A DNA stretch of 37,762 nt from a virus, in the IMG/VR virus record IMGVR_UViG_3300007533_000007, positions 1-37,762 of that record. The stretch is one strand, 5' to 3'. Below, piece by piece: positions 6,180 to 15,144 of the stretch (within the stretch, counting starts at the first letter, position 1; every line of letters begins with the position of its first letter). The position numbers and the translations under genes are program-made. The notes beneath the pieces are model-generated. The model was given only the letters and a program-made list of their open reading frames with translations, had not been told where the DNA came from and did no database searches.

Positions 6180-8522
6180 TTAATCCCCTTCAAGAGTTAT
6201 AAGAATATTATCTTTAAGCTCTCCTGTTACCGTATTTGTATCGCCCGGATCATTTGAATCATTCCCATCAACTTCTACCACAAGCACAACTTGCAGAGTA
6301 TCTTTAGTACCATCCGTCATAGAACCAATATCCACTTCTAATGTAAATGATTTACTATTAGCTGAACCTCCACTCGTTACAGTTGCCGTATTTGTTCCTG
6401 CATAGCTTACAAATTGCGCTGTTATCTTTGCCGTCACCGTTATTCCGATTCCACCTGTTGTTCCTGATACAGAAAGAGAATCACTATCCGAGCCATATAT
6501 TTTTAGTTTTTTATGGGTTGGCTTTTTCAGTACATCAACTTCAAGTTTTACTTGTTGGTTTGTGCTAAAATCACCGCCTGAACTACTATCTGTTGTTGTC
6601 CATGTGACAGGTGTTATGCTTGCTGAATCATTATCAGACCCTGTAGCCGCATCACTTTTTTGATATACAAGTTGAAGCGCTTGTGATGAAAAGAATGTAC
6701 CATCTGCAAGAATATGAAAAAGTGAACCGTCCCCATCCTTATCATCCGCCCCGGCAAAGAATACCTTTGTAGAAGCTGCTCCACGCTGTATCATCCCGGA
6801 AAACGTCCCTGCCGTCTGCGATCCGTCCTCGGTCCAAAGATGCGTAGAGTCTATATTATATCCACCTATGATCCCCCCCGTTGCCGTAAGCTCCCAAACA
6901 GGACTTGCAGACCCTCCATTGATAGGATGGTCTGATCCGTTAGCAAGGTTGTCAAATCCCTTTATAGCCGGACTGTCGCCAGCGTTCGTGGCGTTAATAT
7001 ATATGGAGTCCCCGTTAAGCCGTGATACGGTATCACCAGCACCTATATCACCCTCGGTCCCGCTGTCTACGCTGTAGCTGTAGGTGTAGGACCCCGCACT
7101 CCCGCTGTGGCCGCTTGTGATGCTCAAGAATACGTTTGAGAATCCAGTAACCCCATAAGCCCCGCTGGATACGACAACATCATCCCCGTTGTCAAATACT
7201 TCATCTTCCACCGTTATCGTATTCGATCCTGTGTCAATGCTTACCACCTGCGATACGGCACTTGCTACAAACTCGCCCCCCATGCCTGAAACGGTCTCAG
7301 GCTTGAACAGGGTAGTGCGAAGGGTGTCAATCTGTGCGGTTGCAATATCAGCCGTCCCCGTCACTTCCAAATCCCCCTGAATGTCGGCATCCCCGACTGC
7401 GGTAAAAACGTTGCCGGCGGTGAGAGAGGCAGTGCCTATTGAGACGCCCCCACCACCATGAATACGCATTCTTTCGATCTCACCACTTGTCCCATCAGGA
7501 TGAGTCAAAAAAGATATTGATCCATACTCATTCGCAAGTTTAATCTGATCATCACCAAACCTATATTGAAAAAATCCCTGCCTCGTGCTTCCATTATACC
7601 ACGATATAAAAGGATTGTGCGGGCTTGTGTCGTTGCCAATAAACCGCAATCTTTCTTCACCACTAATATCTGGACTCACAATTAGTCCGCCGACGGTCAC
7701 CGTGCTGCCGGAAGTGAGGGAGGTGCCAAATGCACCTGTTGCGAATCGTACGTTGTCACCCGTGCCCAGCGCCTGCGGGTCGTCGTCGGGGAAAAGATTA
7801 GTGCCGTTTATTGAGATAGCATTAAAGTCAGCGTTAAGCCCCGCCTGCTGGAAGTCAAAAATCGTAGCCGGTCGCACAGCCAGTATACCAGAAGCGGTAT
7901 TCTTGATGACCTCTCCTATAATCTGAACTACGTTGTCGCCTGTGGGCTCGGTACCCGTAATCCCACCGGGCGTGGAAGCCGACAGGTATACCGTATCGCC
8001 CTCACTGAATGAGGAAAGATCAAACCCCGAAGCGTCCCCTCGTGTCAAGACCTCCCCAAATGAGTTATCGGATATATCCTGAACTGCTACTCCGTAGGCA
8101 GGTATCTTGTTTCTGTCCGATGCGTCAGCGAGATCGACGGTAGGAAAGTTTCCGTTAGAGCCGGTAATATAAACGGCCTCGCCCTGACTTATCGCAGCTC
8201 CAGAATTGTTTCGCACAATCTGTACGGCGTCGCGGCTTAACTCAAAGTCAATACCAGATGAGTTCACATAATGAAGTGTCGAAAATCCGCCCTCATCTAC
8301 GTTGTAAAGACGGGCGATATTGCCGGAAGGATTAGCCGGGGTCGAAATCTGGTCAAGGTCGATAAATCCATTAACCGTCTGGTTATTGATGGATATGTTT
8401 TGTGCGCCGTCGGTGACCTTGTCCCACAGGTCGATAAAATTCTGATCCAACTCAGAATGAGTAAGGGTATTACCTTTCGTCGTAAAATCAGCATCCGTAA
8501 GTGTCCGAAGTGTCTTGCTCAT
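6180..8522 (-). CDS. Tail fibre / receptor-binding structural protein
   Basis: 780 residues, the last gene of the late region. The N-terminus (TLTHSELDQNFIDLWDKV) is a motif common at the start of phage tail fibre and tail collar proteins. The body is rich in G, S, T, D and N with short beta repeats such as 'SISINGTNLFPDDD', 'LRFIGND' and 'MRIHGGGGVSIGTASL', resembling the shaft of trimeric fibres. The C-terminal 130 residues look like immunoglobulin-like beta folds. No S74 peptidase chaperone is evident. It would sit at the tail tip and bind the host surface. It overlaps the preceding tail gene by 4 bp. Confidence 0.8.
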   Translation of the reverse strand: MSKTLRTLTDADFTTKGNTLTHSELDQNFIDLWDKVTDGAQNISINNQTVNGFIDLDQISTPANPSGNIARLYNVDEGGFSTLHYVNSSGIDFELSRDAVQIVRNNSGAAISQGEAVYITGSNGNFPTVDLADASDRNKIPAYGVAVQDISDNSFGEVLTRGDASGFDLSSFSEGDTVYLSASTPGGITGTEPTGDNVVQIIGEVIKNTASGILAVRPATIFDFQQAGLNADFNAISINGTNLFPDDDPQALGTGDNVRFATGAFGTSLTSGSTVTVGGLIVSPDISGEERLRFIGNDTSPHNPFISWYNGSTRQGFFQYRFGDDQIKLANEYGSISFLTHPDGTSGEIERMRIHGGGGVSIGTASLTAGNVFTAVGDADIQGDLEVTGTADIATAQIDTLRTTLFKPETVSGMGGEFVASAVSQVVSIDTGSNTITVEDEVFDNGDDVVVSSGAYGVTGFSNVFLSITSGHSGSAGSYTYSYSVDSGTEGDIGAGDTVSRLNGDSIYINATNAGDSPAIKGFDNLANGSDHPINGGSASPVWELTATGGIIGGYNIDSTHLWTEDGSQTAGTFSGMIQRGAASTKVFFAGADDKDGDGSLFHILADGTFFSSQALQLVYQKSDAATGSDNDSASITPVTWTTTDSSSGGDFSTNQQVKLEVDVLKKPTHKKLKIYGSDSDSLSVSGTTGGIGITVTAKITAQFVSYAGTNTATVTSGGSANSKSFTLEVDIGSMTDGTKDTLQVVLVVEVDGNDSNDPGDTNTVTGELKDNILITLEGD

Positions 8523-8965
8523 TGCACATATCCTACATCGACATACCCGCTCTCAACATAAGAGCCGAATGTCGTGGTTACAATTTCTGCTTCCATCACA
8601 TCAATATCAGGCACATATCCTCCTATTGTCTTACCGTACTCAATTCTATTTGCAAATGTTCCGGCCGGAACCACCACACGGGCATTTGACAGGTCTGTGC
8701 CTTCGCTTATTGTAAAAGAGCTACCCCCGTCCAAGTCGGATGCGATGTTATTGAACACGCTTCTATAAGTGTCGGGCTCCAGGCATCTCCGGTATTGGAT
8801 TCGGTATGAACGTCGAATCCCTCTTATGTTATGCCGGAGCGTGCCGTCCAAAGCCTTGTCTGGCCGACCCCAATCTTCGAGGTCGGTGGTAACATCGTAA
8901 TCCTGCACCTTGAGGGTCTGCGAGCCCCCGGATTGAGTATAGAATGTGATATTTTTTAGCGTCAT
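8519..8965 (-). CDS. Minor tail / distal tail protein A
   Basis: 148 residues. It is a paralogue of the next gene: both begin with a 'K.ITF/K.ITAVHF' strand, share 'DKALDGTLRHNIRGIRRSY' versus 'DKALSGKYRQNLRGLRPSV', then a 'VFNNIAS/LFNDIIV' helix and a 'SSFTI/DSITFY' strand. Position between the fibre and the 403-residue tail protein suggests a distal tail or adsorption-complex component. Function is inferred from order only. Confidence 0.65.
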   Translation of the reverse strand: MTLKNITFYTQSGGSQTLKVQDYDVTTDLEDWGRPDKALDGTLRHNIRGIRRSYRIQYRRCLEPDTYRSVFNNIASDLDGGSSFTISEGTDLSNARVVVPAGTFANRIEYGKTIGGYVPDIDVMEAEIVTTTFGSYVESGYVDVGYVQ

Positions 8966-9426
8966 GGTCCTTCAAGATAGCTTGGGATGCTTGTTATTTC
9001 ATTTAGGGAGACAAGCCGAAGCGACGGGACAAAAGTCCCGGTTGTATTGCGATAATTGGTCCCATAGGAGGAGGGTTCCAACACCACCTCGAAATTATCA
9101 GCTTTCGAGGCATCCGGGTAAAAAGTAATTGAATCTGCGTTATTGGTCACAAAAGCTACAATAATATCATTGAACAGGTTTCTCATGCGGGTTGACTGAG
9201 TAGATCCGTCATAGCGAAGCTCCACCGACGGCCGCAGCCCCCGCAGGTTCTGTCGGTACTTCCCGCTCAAAGCCTTATCAGCAAAAGATCCGGTGTAGAA
9301 TTCGGGGTCAATCTGAATATTGTAATCAGATACGTTAATCGTATATCGCTGTCCTGTGTTTTCGTCTCCATTTGAAAAGTTGGAGTTCTCAAAATGGACC
9401 GCCGTTATCTTTTTTGCAAGGCTCAT
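8962..9426 (-). CDS. Minor tail / distal tail protein B (paralogue of A)
   Basis: 154 residues, overlapping protein A by 4 bp and clearly similar to it in fold order. It starts MSLAKKITAVHFENSNFSNG and contains 'LSGKYRQNLRGLRPSVELRY'. A tandem duplication that has diverged is the simplest origin. Its likely location is the tail tip, between the tape-measure-associated protein and the fibre. Confidence 0.65.
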   Translation of the reverse strand: MSLAKKITAVHFENSNFSNGDENTGQRYTINVSDYNIQIDPEFYTGSFADKALSGKYRQNLRGLRPSVELRYDGSTQSTRMRNLFNDIIVAFVTNNADSITFYPDASKADNFEVVLEPSSYGTNYRNTTGTFVPSLRLVSLNEITSIPSYLEGP

Positions 9427-10634
9427 ATCTCGTATGCTATCAAATTAACTTTATCAGCCATAAAATCATATTCTATCTCCGAAGGCCTCCATGTCGTATT
9501 CTGAAGGGCGGCCGGGAAACTAGTGTCCAGCGTTATAGGCTCATAAGGTTTGATGGTCTCTATACCGTGTACAGTCAGGGTAATCGTCTTCGCACCATCA
9601 GCTCCGTAGGCTTTTCCATAGGCGCTTACACCGTCGGCTACTACGACCGAGGACAAAGTTGTACCAGCATCAGCGTAATAAAGACCTGATCCCTGCCAAT
9701 CAGCCCGGTTTATAGGAACAGGGGAAAAACTAACCGATAATGATTTTTTTGCCAACGTATTGAATTGCGTGGTAGATGTTTCCGACCAGGTACCTTGTGG
9801 CGGTGAATTAATATTCGAATTATCCAGCGTCACAGTTATATCAAAATATTCCTCAGCCCCTAAATTCAAATTTATACTCTCCACATCAGATTCCGACAGA
9901 GTCACGGCATTGGTCGTATCAAGGCGGTACTCGTAAAAGTTATACCCCAGCATAGATCCCAATATCCCCCCTTCAACCGCCGCCATCCAGAAAATGACAT
10001 CTTCAACTGTATAATTAGAGGCTTCTCCATTATTTACTGCTACATAGGTATTTGATGAGCTATGTGATACAAAATTGTCAGAAGCAATACTGAAAGTCCC
10101 AGAAGAATTAACTTCATCTGAAAATCCCCCCTCTATCAAATCACTAATATGGACACAGTCATATTGAGTACCTCCTCCTCCGTTTTGTTCTATTAAATAT
10201 GTTGTTGTTGCACCGGTAATAAAAACATCTATAGGAGTTCCATTGGTCCAGTCGGTCCTCGACTTTATTGTTACCTCTCTTGACTCGCGGTCGTAGGATA
10301 CATCCTTTTTCTTGAACTTGAACTCGTCGGTAAAAGAAGTTCCACTTTTGAAGGTATGTGATATTGTGACCGTCACCAAACTGCTTCCTATCGCCATCAT
10401 ATCCTCTATCATACTCGACCCGTCGTCCATCTTGTCGAAAGCGCTGAATGTAAACTCCCCCAAATCAAAGTAGACCGAATCGGCCGACTCCTCATCGGAC
10501 GCAACATCCCATGTTCCCTTCATGGATGAAATACTTGACACCTCAAACGAAGTCGTAGCGAAAGCAGCGTTTGTCATTGACAGCGACATATCACCGCTTC
10601 GCATCGAGAAAGTATTAGAACTAAGTGTACCCAT
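9423..10634 (-). CDS. Tail structural protein downstream of the tape measure
   Basis: 403 residues, rich in serine, threonine and beta structure, with little similarity that I can name. It starts MGTLSSNTFSMRSGDMSLSM. Segments such as 'SLVTVTISHTFKSGTSFTDE' and 'SREVTIKSRTDW' look like beta sandwiches. It comes immediately after the tape measure (1-bp overlap), where siphophages encode the distal tail or tail-hub protein. The specific hub role is inference. Confidence 0.65.
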   Translation of the reverse strand: MGTLSSNTFSMRSGDMSLSMTNAAFATTSFEVSSISSMKGTWDVASDEESADSVYFDLGEFTFSAFDKMDDGSSMIEDMMAIGSSLVTVTISHTFKSGTSFTDEFKFKKKDVSYDRESREVTIKSRTDWTNGTPIDVFITGATTTYLIEQNGGGGTQYDCVHISDLIEGGFSDEVNSSGTFSIASDNFVSHSSSNTYVAVNNGEASNYTVEDVIFWMAAVEGGILGSMLGYNFYEYRLDTTNAVTLSESDVESINLNLGAEEYFDITVTLDNSNINSPPQGTWSETSTTQFNTLAKKSLSVSFSPVPINRADWQGSGLYYADAGTTLSSVVVADGVSAYGKAYGADGAKTITLTVHGIETIKPYEPITLDTSFPAALQNTTWRPSEIEYDFMADKVNLIAYEI

Positions 10635-12232
10635 TATACGCTGATAAGGTCATTTTTAAGTTCTCGCTCCCCGTCCCGGACAAGAAGGGCCGCCCCTTTT
10701 CGATCTATTTTATTAGTCACGTTCACCTGTATGGCACGCCGGCGGGCAAACTGGTTTTCAAACATGCCCGCATTTAATCCTCTTCGGCGCTCCTGTTCGG
10801 CCAACGACAATGTTTCGGTTTTAAAGCCTTGCCTTGATCCTCCTCGCTGTCCGCCCCCCTGCCTGCCCCATCCACCGCCACTTCCTATATCTGTAGAGCG
10901 AATAGCTGCAAGGCGTGCCAGCCCTTGAGCAACCGCCACCGCCGCCGCAGCCGCCGCTCTCGCGGGCGCATCAGGGGTGGGAATGGCAAGCTGGGACTCG
11001 TAGGCTTTCTGCGCCGAGGCATACGTACTGACAAGGGTCTGAGCTATAGCAAGACCTTTTGACTGCCCAAAAGCTTGCCCTATAAGGTCGGATGCCGCCG
11101 AGATAGCATTGGTCATAATCTCCGATCTCTGTGTTTCTGCTATCTTTTGTATCTGGGTTTTTTTGTCTTCTTTTTCCTGTGTTATATGTACTTCCCTGTC
11201 GGCCAACTCCTGCAAAAACTCTGTCCGCGTCGTACCCAGCTCGGCAAACCGCGCCTCCTCACGCTGTCGCTCGGCTTCGGCTCCTGCACCAAACACACTC
11301 ACGCCGCCAACTTCGCCAGCTCGTCCTATGTCAATCGGACTTCCTCCACCCCCTCCACCCCCTCCCGTTAGCCTGTTTACATCCTCTTGAAGATCCCTTT
11401 TCCGTTGAAGTTCTTTGTTTATATCCTGATATTTCTTTCGAAGTATAGCAAGGTCGGAATCCAAGGATTCAGCATTCTGCTTCTGGCGATGTATAAAATT
11501 TAATTGCGCCCGAAGAAGCGACTTATTATCTCCATATTTTTCAAACGCCTGAGCTACAAGTCGTACTTCCTCTTCTGTTGTCAGATCGAATCGTTCTTGA
11601 AGTTTTTGCGTTCGTTCTATCTCCTCCTGTATGCGCTGTTTCTTAAACTCAAGCTGTTTTATACTAAATTCATCTTCACCAAAAAACTCCCGCTCTCCCA
11701 ATGCCGAAACCAAACTATCAAGCCGGTCAGTAAGGGTCTCAACCCCTTTATCAAGTTCATCTGTTGCCTTTTTAGCTCCAAACAGCTTTTCTCCGAACAG
11801 TGATATAGCAGTTATCGCAATGTTAATACCTAATATAATACCACCCGGTCCCAACAGGGAAGAACCCATCGCTTTCAATGCCCCAGTAAAACCCCCGGCC
11901 CTGTTGGACACGTTGGCGAACTGCTCACTCATAAAGGCAATGTTATTGCCGATAGCGCGAGACCCCTGTGCAAACCCAAACTGAAACTGTTGGGCGTCGT
12001 TGACAATATCGCCAAAGGAGAAAAGCGTCTGGTTGGCACCTGATATTGTACTACGCATTACACGGTTGGAACTGCTGACCTTCTCGGTAACTTCTTTTTG
12101 ACGGGCTAGCTCCTTGTTGACATTACGAACGCTCTTGACCATATCATTGGAGGCACGTTCGGCCTGGTTGGCCAGAATGGTAAACTCCTGTTTTTCGCTG
12201 TCAACACGTATATTTAGTCGGGCATCAGCCAT
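10634..12232 (-). CDS. Tape measure protein
   Basis: 532 residues. It is helical with a predicted coiled coil near the start (ERASNDMVKSVRNVNKELAR), a hydrophobic segment (SSLLGPGGIILGINIAITAI, about 130-150), more coiled coil (190-290), a glycine run, then an Ala-rich helix (APARAAAAAAVAVAQGLARL). This matches the layout of tape measure proteins, which set tail length and enter the host envelope. It follows the chaperone pair and overlaps its frame by 8 bp. The short length predicts a short siphovirus tail. Confidence 0.85.
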   Translation of the reverse strand: MADARLNIRVDSEKQEFTILANQAERASNDMVKSVRNVNKELARQKEVTEKVSSSNRVMRSTISGANQTLFSFGDIVNDAQQFQFGFAQGSRAIGNNIAFMSEQFANVSNRAGGFTGALKAMGSSLLGPGGIILGINIAITAISLFGEKLFGAKKATDELDKGVETLTDRLDSLVSALGEREFFGEDEFSIKQLEFKKQRIQEEIERTQKLQERFDLTTEEEVRLVAQAFEKYGDNKSLLRAQLNFIHRQKQNAESLDSDLAILRKKYQDINKELQRKRDLQEDVNRLTGGGGGGGGSPIDIGRAGEVGGVSVFGAGAEAERQREEARFAELGTTRTEFLQELADREVHITQEKEDKKTQIQKIAETQRSEIMTNAISAASDLIGQAFGQSKGLAIAQTLVSTYASAQKAYESQLAIPTPDAPARAAAAAAVAVAQGLARLAAIRSTDIGSGGGWGRQGGGQRGGSRQGFKTETLSLAEQERRRGLNAGMFENQFARRRAIQVNVTNKIDRKGAALLVRDGERELKNDLISV

Positions 12233-12485
12233 CTATCGGTGGATTTTCTGTTTTCTGTTTTGCCATCGCCGCCCGGTATATCTGGAACGGTGAGTAATTC
12301 TCATAAAACGACCTCGCCTTATCCAGATCCCACCCGGCCAGGTATTGGCACCAATACAACAACGGATCATCATAAACCCGCTGGTCCTCGCTCACATAAG
12401 CACCTACAAACACGTCAATAGGTACGTCCTGCAAGGAAAAAAGACGCTCGACCGCAGCACCTACATCGAGGCCTGCGGTCTCATA
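12225..12485 (-). CDS. Frameshift extension of the tail assembly chaperone (gpT-like)
   Basis: This frame stays open from within the end of the 100-residue chaperone gene to the tape measure start (87 codons) but has no convincing own start; the first candidate is a TTG at 12434. It encodes '..YETAGLDVGAAVERLFSL' followed by 'DPLLYWCQYLAGWDLDKARS'. A -1 slip at GGTTTTT (12491-12485) would join it to the upstream chaperone, giving the long G-T type fusion found before tape measure genes in most siphophages. The slippery site is not the classical GGGAAAG, so independent translation from TTG remains possible. Confidence 0.6.
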   Translation of the reverse strand, partial: YETAGLDVGAAVERLFSLQDVPIDVFVGAYVSEDQRVYDDPLLYWCQYLAGWDLDKARSFYENYSPFQIYRAAMAKQKTENPPIDG

Positions 12486-12763
12486 AAAACCTGCCTGAGG
12501 AAGTCGAACTGACCGGCCGGGAACTCATCTCTTGCAAACCATTCTACATCGGGCAGTCCTTCGTCAAACTCAAACATCACATCCGAAGCCTCGCGGTAAT
12601 ATTCGTACAAAGCCTGTGAGGCTTCTTCTTCGCCGGCGTCTTCGGTCTGTTGTTGCAGTTTCTCTCCAAGCTCGGCCATCTTTTGCAACCTGCCGGTAGT
12701 GCGCCATTTTAACTTTATGGGTTTGCCGTCAAAGGATGATTCGATGCGTTCGCCTAACTTCAT
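12461..12763 (-). CDS. Tail assembly chaperone (gpG-like)
   Basis: 100 residues, starting MKLGERIESSFDGKPIKLKW, acidic and helical, ending 'QVFMRPQASM'. It sits between the tail tube genes and the tape measure, where the short form of the tail assembly chaperone is normally encoded. It binds the tape measure during tail assembly but is not in the virion. Its 3' end carries the possible -1 slip site. Confidence 0.7.
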   Translation of the reverse strand: MKLGERIESSFDGKPIKLKWRTTGRLQKMAELGEKLQQQTEDAGEEEASQALYEYYREASDVMFEFDEGLPDVEWFARDEFPAGQFDFLRQVFMRPQASM

Positions 12764-13656
12764 CAGTATTTAGTATATGTGGTTTCGGTTCCGATTCTAA
12801 GGGAGGGGTCGCTTACCTCGTTGGTCACTGTCCCCGATGTAGCCTTAAGGGAAAGGCGGCAGACAACTTGAACGGTGTTTGCGGGCGTAGTCCCGGTCAC
12901 GATTTTGCGGCCTGTAGAGGAGAAAGTCGTGGTCTGCGATGATATCACACTGTCAGAGGAGTCGACAAATTCAAGCTCTATCTGTTCGGTCGTATAAGTC
13001 CCTGTTCGAGAGTCATTGTTGATGGCAAAGGTAATCTGTTCGCTTTCAAAGGGAAAATAGATAGCTCGCTCGAAATCTCTTTGAGTAGTATCGGCCTCTA
13101 ATGTCTGCGTTCCGGTCGCAAAGGTTGAGGTAGTAAACCCGGTTGCACTCCATCCGTCGGCTACTCCGCTTGAGTCGGCATCGCCCCAAACGTAGAGTCC
13201 AAGCCCATTGGCTCCTGCTTTAACGCCTCCGGAGTGGATTCCTGTAGACGGGTCAAAGCCGGGGGTCCCTCGCTTGGTGATCATTATGCCATGCGACTTC
13301 CGGTCGGAGTACTTATTAGCCTTTCCTATCCGCGCAAGCTCCGAGGTTGTCTGTTTATCGCCAAAATGAAGGAAACCGTCAATCAAAAGGCCCGCCACGT
13401 AAACCTCGGTCTCACTCGATACAAAGCTGTCAAGGTCGGTCTCCTCGGAAGAACTACCTACTAAAGTACGTATATCCAGCTCATGGTCCATCATGTCCAT
13501 GATTGTCTGCCCGTTCTCTGCTGTGACTGTCTGCTCGGACATGGAATACCCGAACGTGGCAGCCCCGTCAACGCCCTCGGTGACGTTGGAAAGGACCACC
13601 ACGTTGTCAGGCGAAGCGTCTTCAACGATAGCTATTTTTCTAAGGTGATTAATCAT
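12763..13656 (-). CDS. Major tail tube protein paralogue with C-terminal immunoglobulin-like domain
   Basis: 297 residues. The N-terminal 120 align with the 135-residue protein upstream ('TVTAENGQTIMDMMDHELDI' versus 'TTTVEDGQTIINAFDADVDI'; 'ETEVYVAGLLIDG' versus 'EAKFILIGATGVDD'). The remaining 170 residues are Ser/Thr-rich beta strands ('TTFSSTGRKIVTGTTPANTV') like the Ig-type or carbohydrate-binding decorations on tail tubes. Two tail-tube paralogues in tandem, one decorated, would allow a mixed tube. The role is inferred from position and content. Confidence 0.7.
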   Translation of the reverse strand: MINHLRKIAIVEDASPDNVVVLSNVTEGVDGAATFGYSMSEQTVTAENGQTIMDMMDHELDIRTLVGSSSEETDLDSFVSSETEVYVAGLLIDGFLHFGDKQTTSELARIGKANKYSDRKSHGIMITKRGTPGFDPSTGIHSGGVKAGANGLGLYVWGDADSSGVADGWSATGFTTSTFATGTQTLEADTTQRDFERAIYFPFESEQITFAINNDSRTGTYTTEQIELEFVDSSDSVISSQTTTFSSTGRKIVTGTTPANTVQVVCRLSLKATSGTVTNEVSDPSLRIGTETTYTKY

Positions 13657-14060
13657 GAGGTTGCGTATGGAGTAGAGGTGGCGCGTTGCGAGGCCCGGAA
13701 ACGAACGCCCTTTCTAAGAGCCGTATCGTAATCCTCAAAGGCCCTCATGCGCACATTGTCAACGGCAAGATCGTCAACACCCGTCGCACCGATAAGGATA
13801 AACTTGGCTTCCGATACAATGGTAGCATCCGTCTGCACGTTGGCGTCCGACAAGATATCCTCATCGTACAGAAGAATGTCTACATCGGCATCGAAGGCAT
13901 TTATGATAGTCTGTCCGTCCTCCACCGTTGTTGTTTGTTCCTCATGGTTGATGGTGATGTTATCGGCATCGGTAAGGGTATATTCGGTTCCCCCGCCTTT
14001 GGTAAATCCCGCCGCACCTACTTCGATCTTAATGTATATTTGTGGTTTGGTATTAGCCAT
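13653..14060 (-). CDS. Tail tube protein
   Basis: 135 residues, beta-rich and acidic, starting MANTKPQIYIKIEVGAAGFT. It is the short paralogue of the next gene and overlaps it by 4 bp. Located after the tail completion genes and before the chaperone and tape measure, which is the standard position of the tube protein. Confidence 0.65.
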   Translation of the reverse strand: MANTKPQIYIKIEVGAAGFTKGGGTEYTLTDADNITINHEEQTTTVEDGQTIINAFDADVDILLYDEDILSDANVQTDATIVSEAKFILIGATGVDDLAVDNVRMRAFEDYDTALRKGVRFRASQRATSTPYATS

Positions 14061-14253
14061 CGTCTTTGGGTTTTGTTATGTTGAAATACTTCTTGTTATC
14101 CTTGATGTAATCCCATGACAAATCGGTAAAATCTGCAAACGAACTGTCAAGGGTAAAACGGTACATTCTTCTCCCGTCCCGCTCATACGCCTGAGCTTCG
14201 GTCCCTTTCGGGATGTCGCGGAACCGCTGGTTTGTAGTTATAATGTAACTCAT
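14053..14253 (-). CDS. Small head-tail region protein, 66 residues
   Basis: The start is taken at ATG 14253 (MSYIITTNQRFRDIPKGTEA) because it overlaps the upstream stop as ATGA; a longer frame begins at 14304. The product is basic to neutral and ends with KKYFNITKPKDDG. It overlaps the tube protein start by 8 bp. No family recognised. Confidence 0.7.
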   Translation of the reverse strand: MSYIITTNQRFRDIPKGTEAQAYERDGRRMYRFTLDSSFADFTDLSWDYIKDNKKYFNITKPKDDG

Positions 14254-14666
14254 GCCTCGTTGTTGTATATTTCTGATATCTGGTACGTCTGGTTGTAAAC
14301 CCACCGTTTCAACTGCGGGTCATACCGCACAAAGTTCTCGCTTATAAGACGCATAAATTGGCTGTCAATCTGTTTCCCTGCCAAAGTGTTTTCGGTTGTG
14401 AGTAATGCACTTAGCACGCCCTGGTGCGTCCTGCGGTTACGGAACATATGCGTTATGGTGAAGTTTTGCCTGTTATGCTGGTATGTGCCTTGCGAGTTAA
14501 TATCTTCATCAATGTTTTTTCCAGTGTACGCTACCAAAATAACCTTTTCTTTTTTCGTATCAAACGAGGTGGGATCGTCCGGGTACGCCGCCACCTGCGC
14601 GTCACTATGCGCTGTTTTCAGGTCGTTTACGATTGAATCCTCACGCGCTTCTCTACTCGTTGCCAT
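14250..14666 (-). CDS. Tail terminator / Gp37-like minor protein
   Basis: 138 residues, starting MATSREAREDSIVNDLKTAH, with 'EKVILVAYTGKNIDED' and 'FTITHMFRNRRTHQGVLSAL', a pattern like the DUF1834/Gp37 phage proteins that cap tails. It lies between the gp10-like connector and the tube gene, the usual place of the tail terminator. Assignment is moderate. Confidence 0.55.
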   Translation of the reverse strand: MATSREAREDSIVNDLKTAHSDAQVAAYPDDPTSFDTKKEKVILVAYTGKNIDEDINSQGTYQHNRQNFTITHMFRNRRTHQGVLSALLTTENTLAGKQIDSQFMRLISENFVRYDPQLKRWVYNQTYQISEIYNNEA

Positions 14667-15144
14667 CTATTTGTGATTCAAGGTTACGGGCAAATACTTC
14701 GCTTATATCAAATTCCGGTTGTATGCCTAATCGGTTGCCGGGGTTTATTCCTGCCAGCACCCAATAGATACCTCCCAACCTGCGCGGGTTGCCTTCCAGA
14801 TCCGATGCGTACTCGGCAAGGTTAAAAAGGGTGCCTATCACATCTCCACCACTCTGCCGGGCATCTTCCTTCCCGTACTGATTTGAAAGGTTGCCCGTCA
14901 CATCAGCCCACCCGCCGGGATGCGGCTTTCGTAGCGGCAGGGCATGCGAATAATAGTAGTAAGGTCCCGAAGGCCCCGTTCGTATCTTCGCCCCTTGCTG
15001 GCTGCCGCGGGAATAATCAAAGCTCCTAAGGTAGTTGACAGACTCATCTAAGGTAGCCTGCAAGGCTAATACCATCGTCCCAGAAAGATCGTCTCCAAGT
15101 TGCCGGGCTTTCTCAGCCAGGTTGTCTTCTAATTGTATTTTCAT
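14653..15144 (-). CDS. Head-tail joining / neck protein (gp10-like)
   Basis: 163 residues, start taken at ATG 15144 (MKIQLEDNLAEKARQL), which overlaps the stop of the membrane protein upstream as ATGA. It has an N-terminal helix, 'IRTGPSGPYYYYSHALPLRK', 'TGNLSNQYG' and a basic tail region, as in HK97 gp10-type neck proteins where a 'tG.L..S/Q' segment follows the helix. Expected at the head-tail junction. Confidence 0.55.
   Translation of the reverse strand: MKIQLEDNLAEKARQLGDDLSGTMVLALQATLDESVNYLRSFDYSRGSQQGAKIRTGPSGPYYYYSHALPLRKPHPGGWADVTGNLSNQYGKEDARQSGGDVIGTLFNLAEYASDLEGNPRRLGGIYWVLAGINPGNRLGIQPEFDISEVFARNLESQIDGNE

Noticed and set aside
11075-11448. Long plus-strand frames opposite the tape measure gene and similar plus-strand frames elsewhere.
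   Set aside because: They lie opposite well-supported minus-strand genes, overlap each other in several frames, and show no recognisable protein features.
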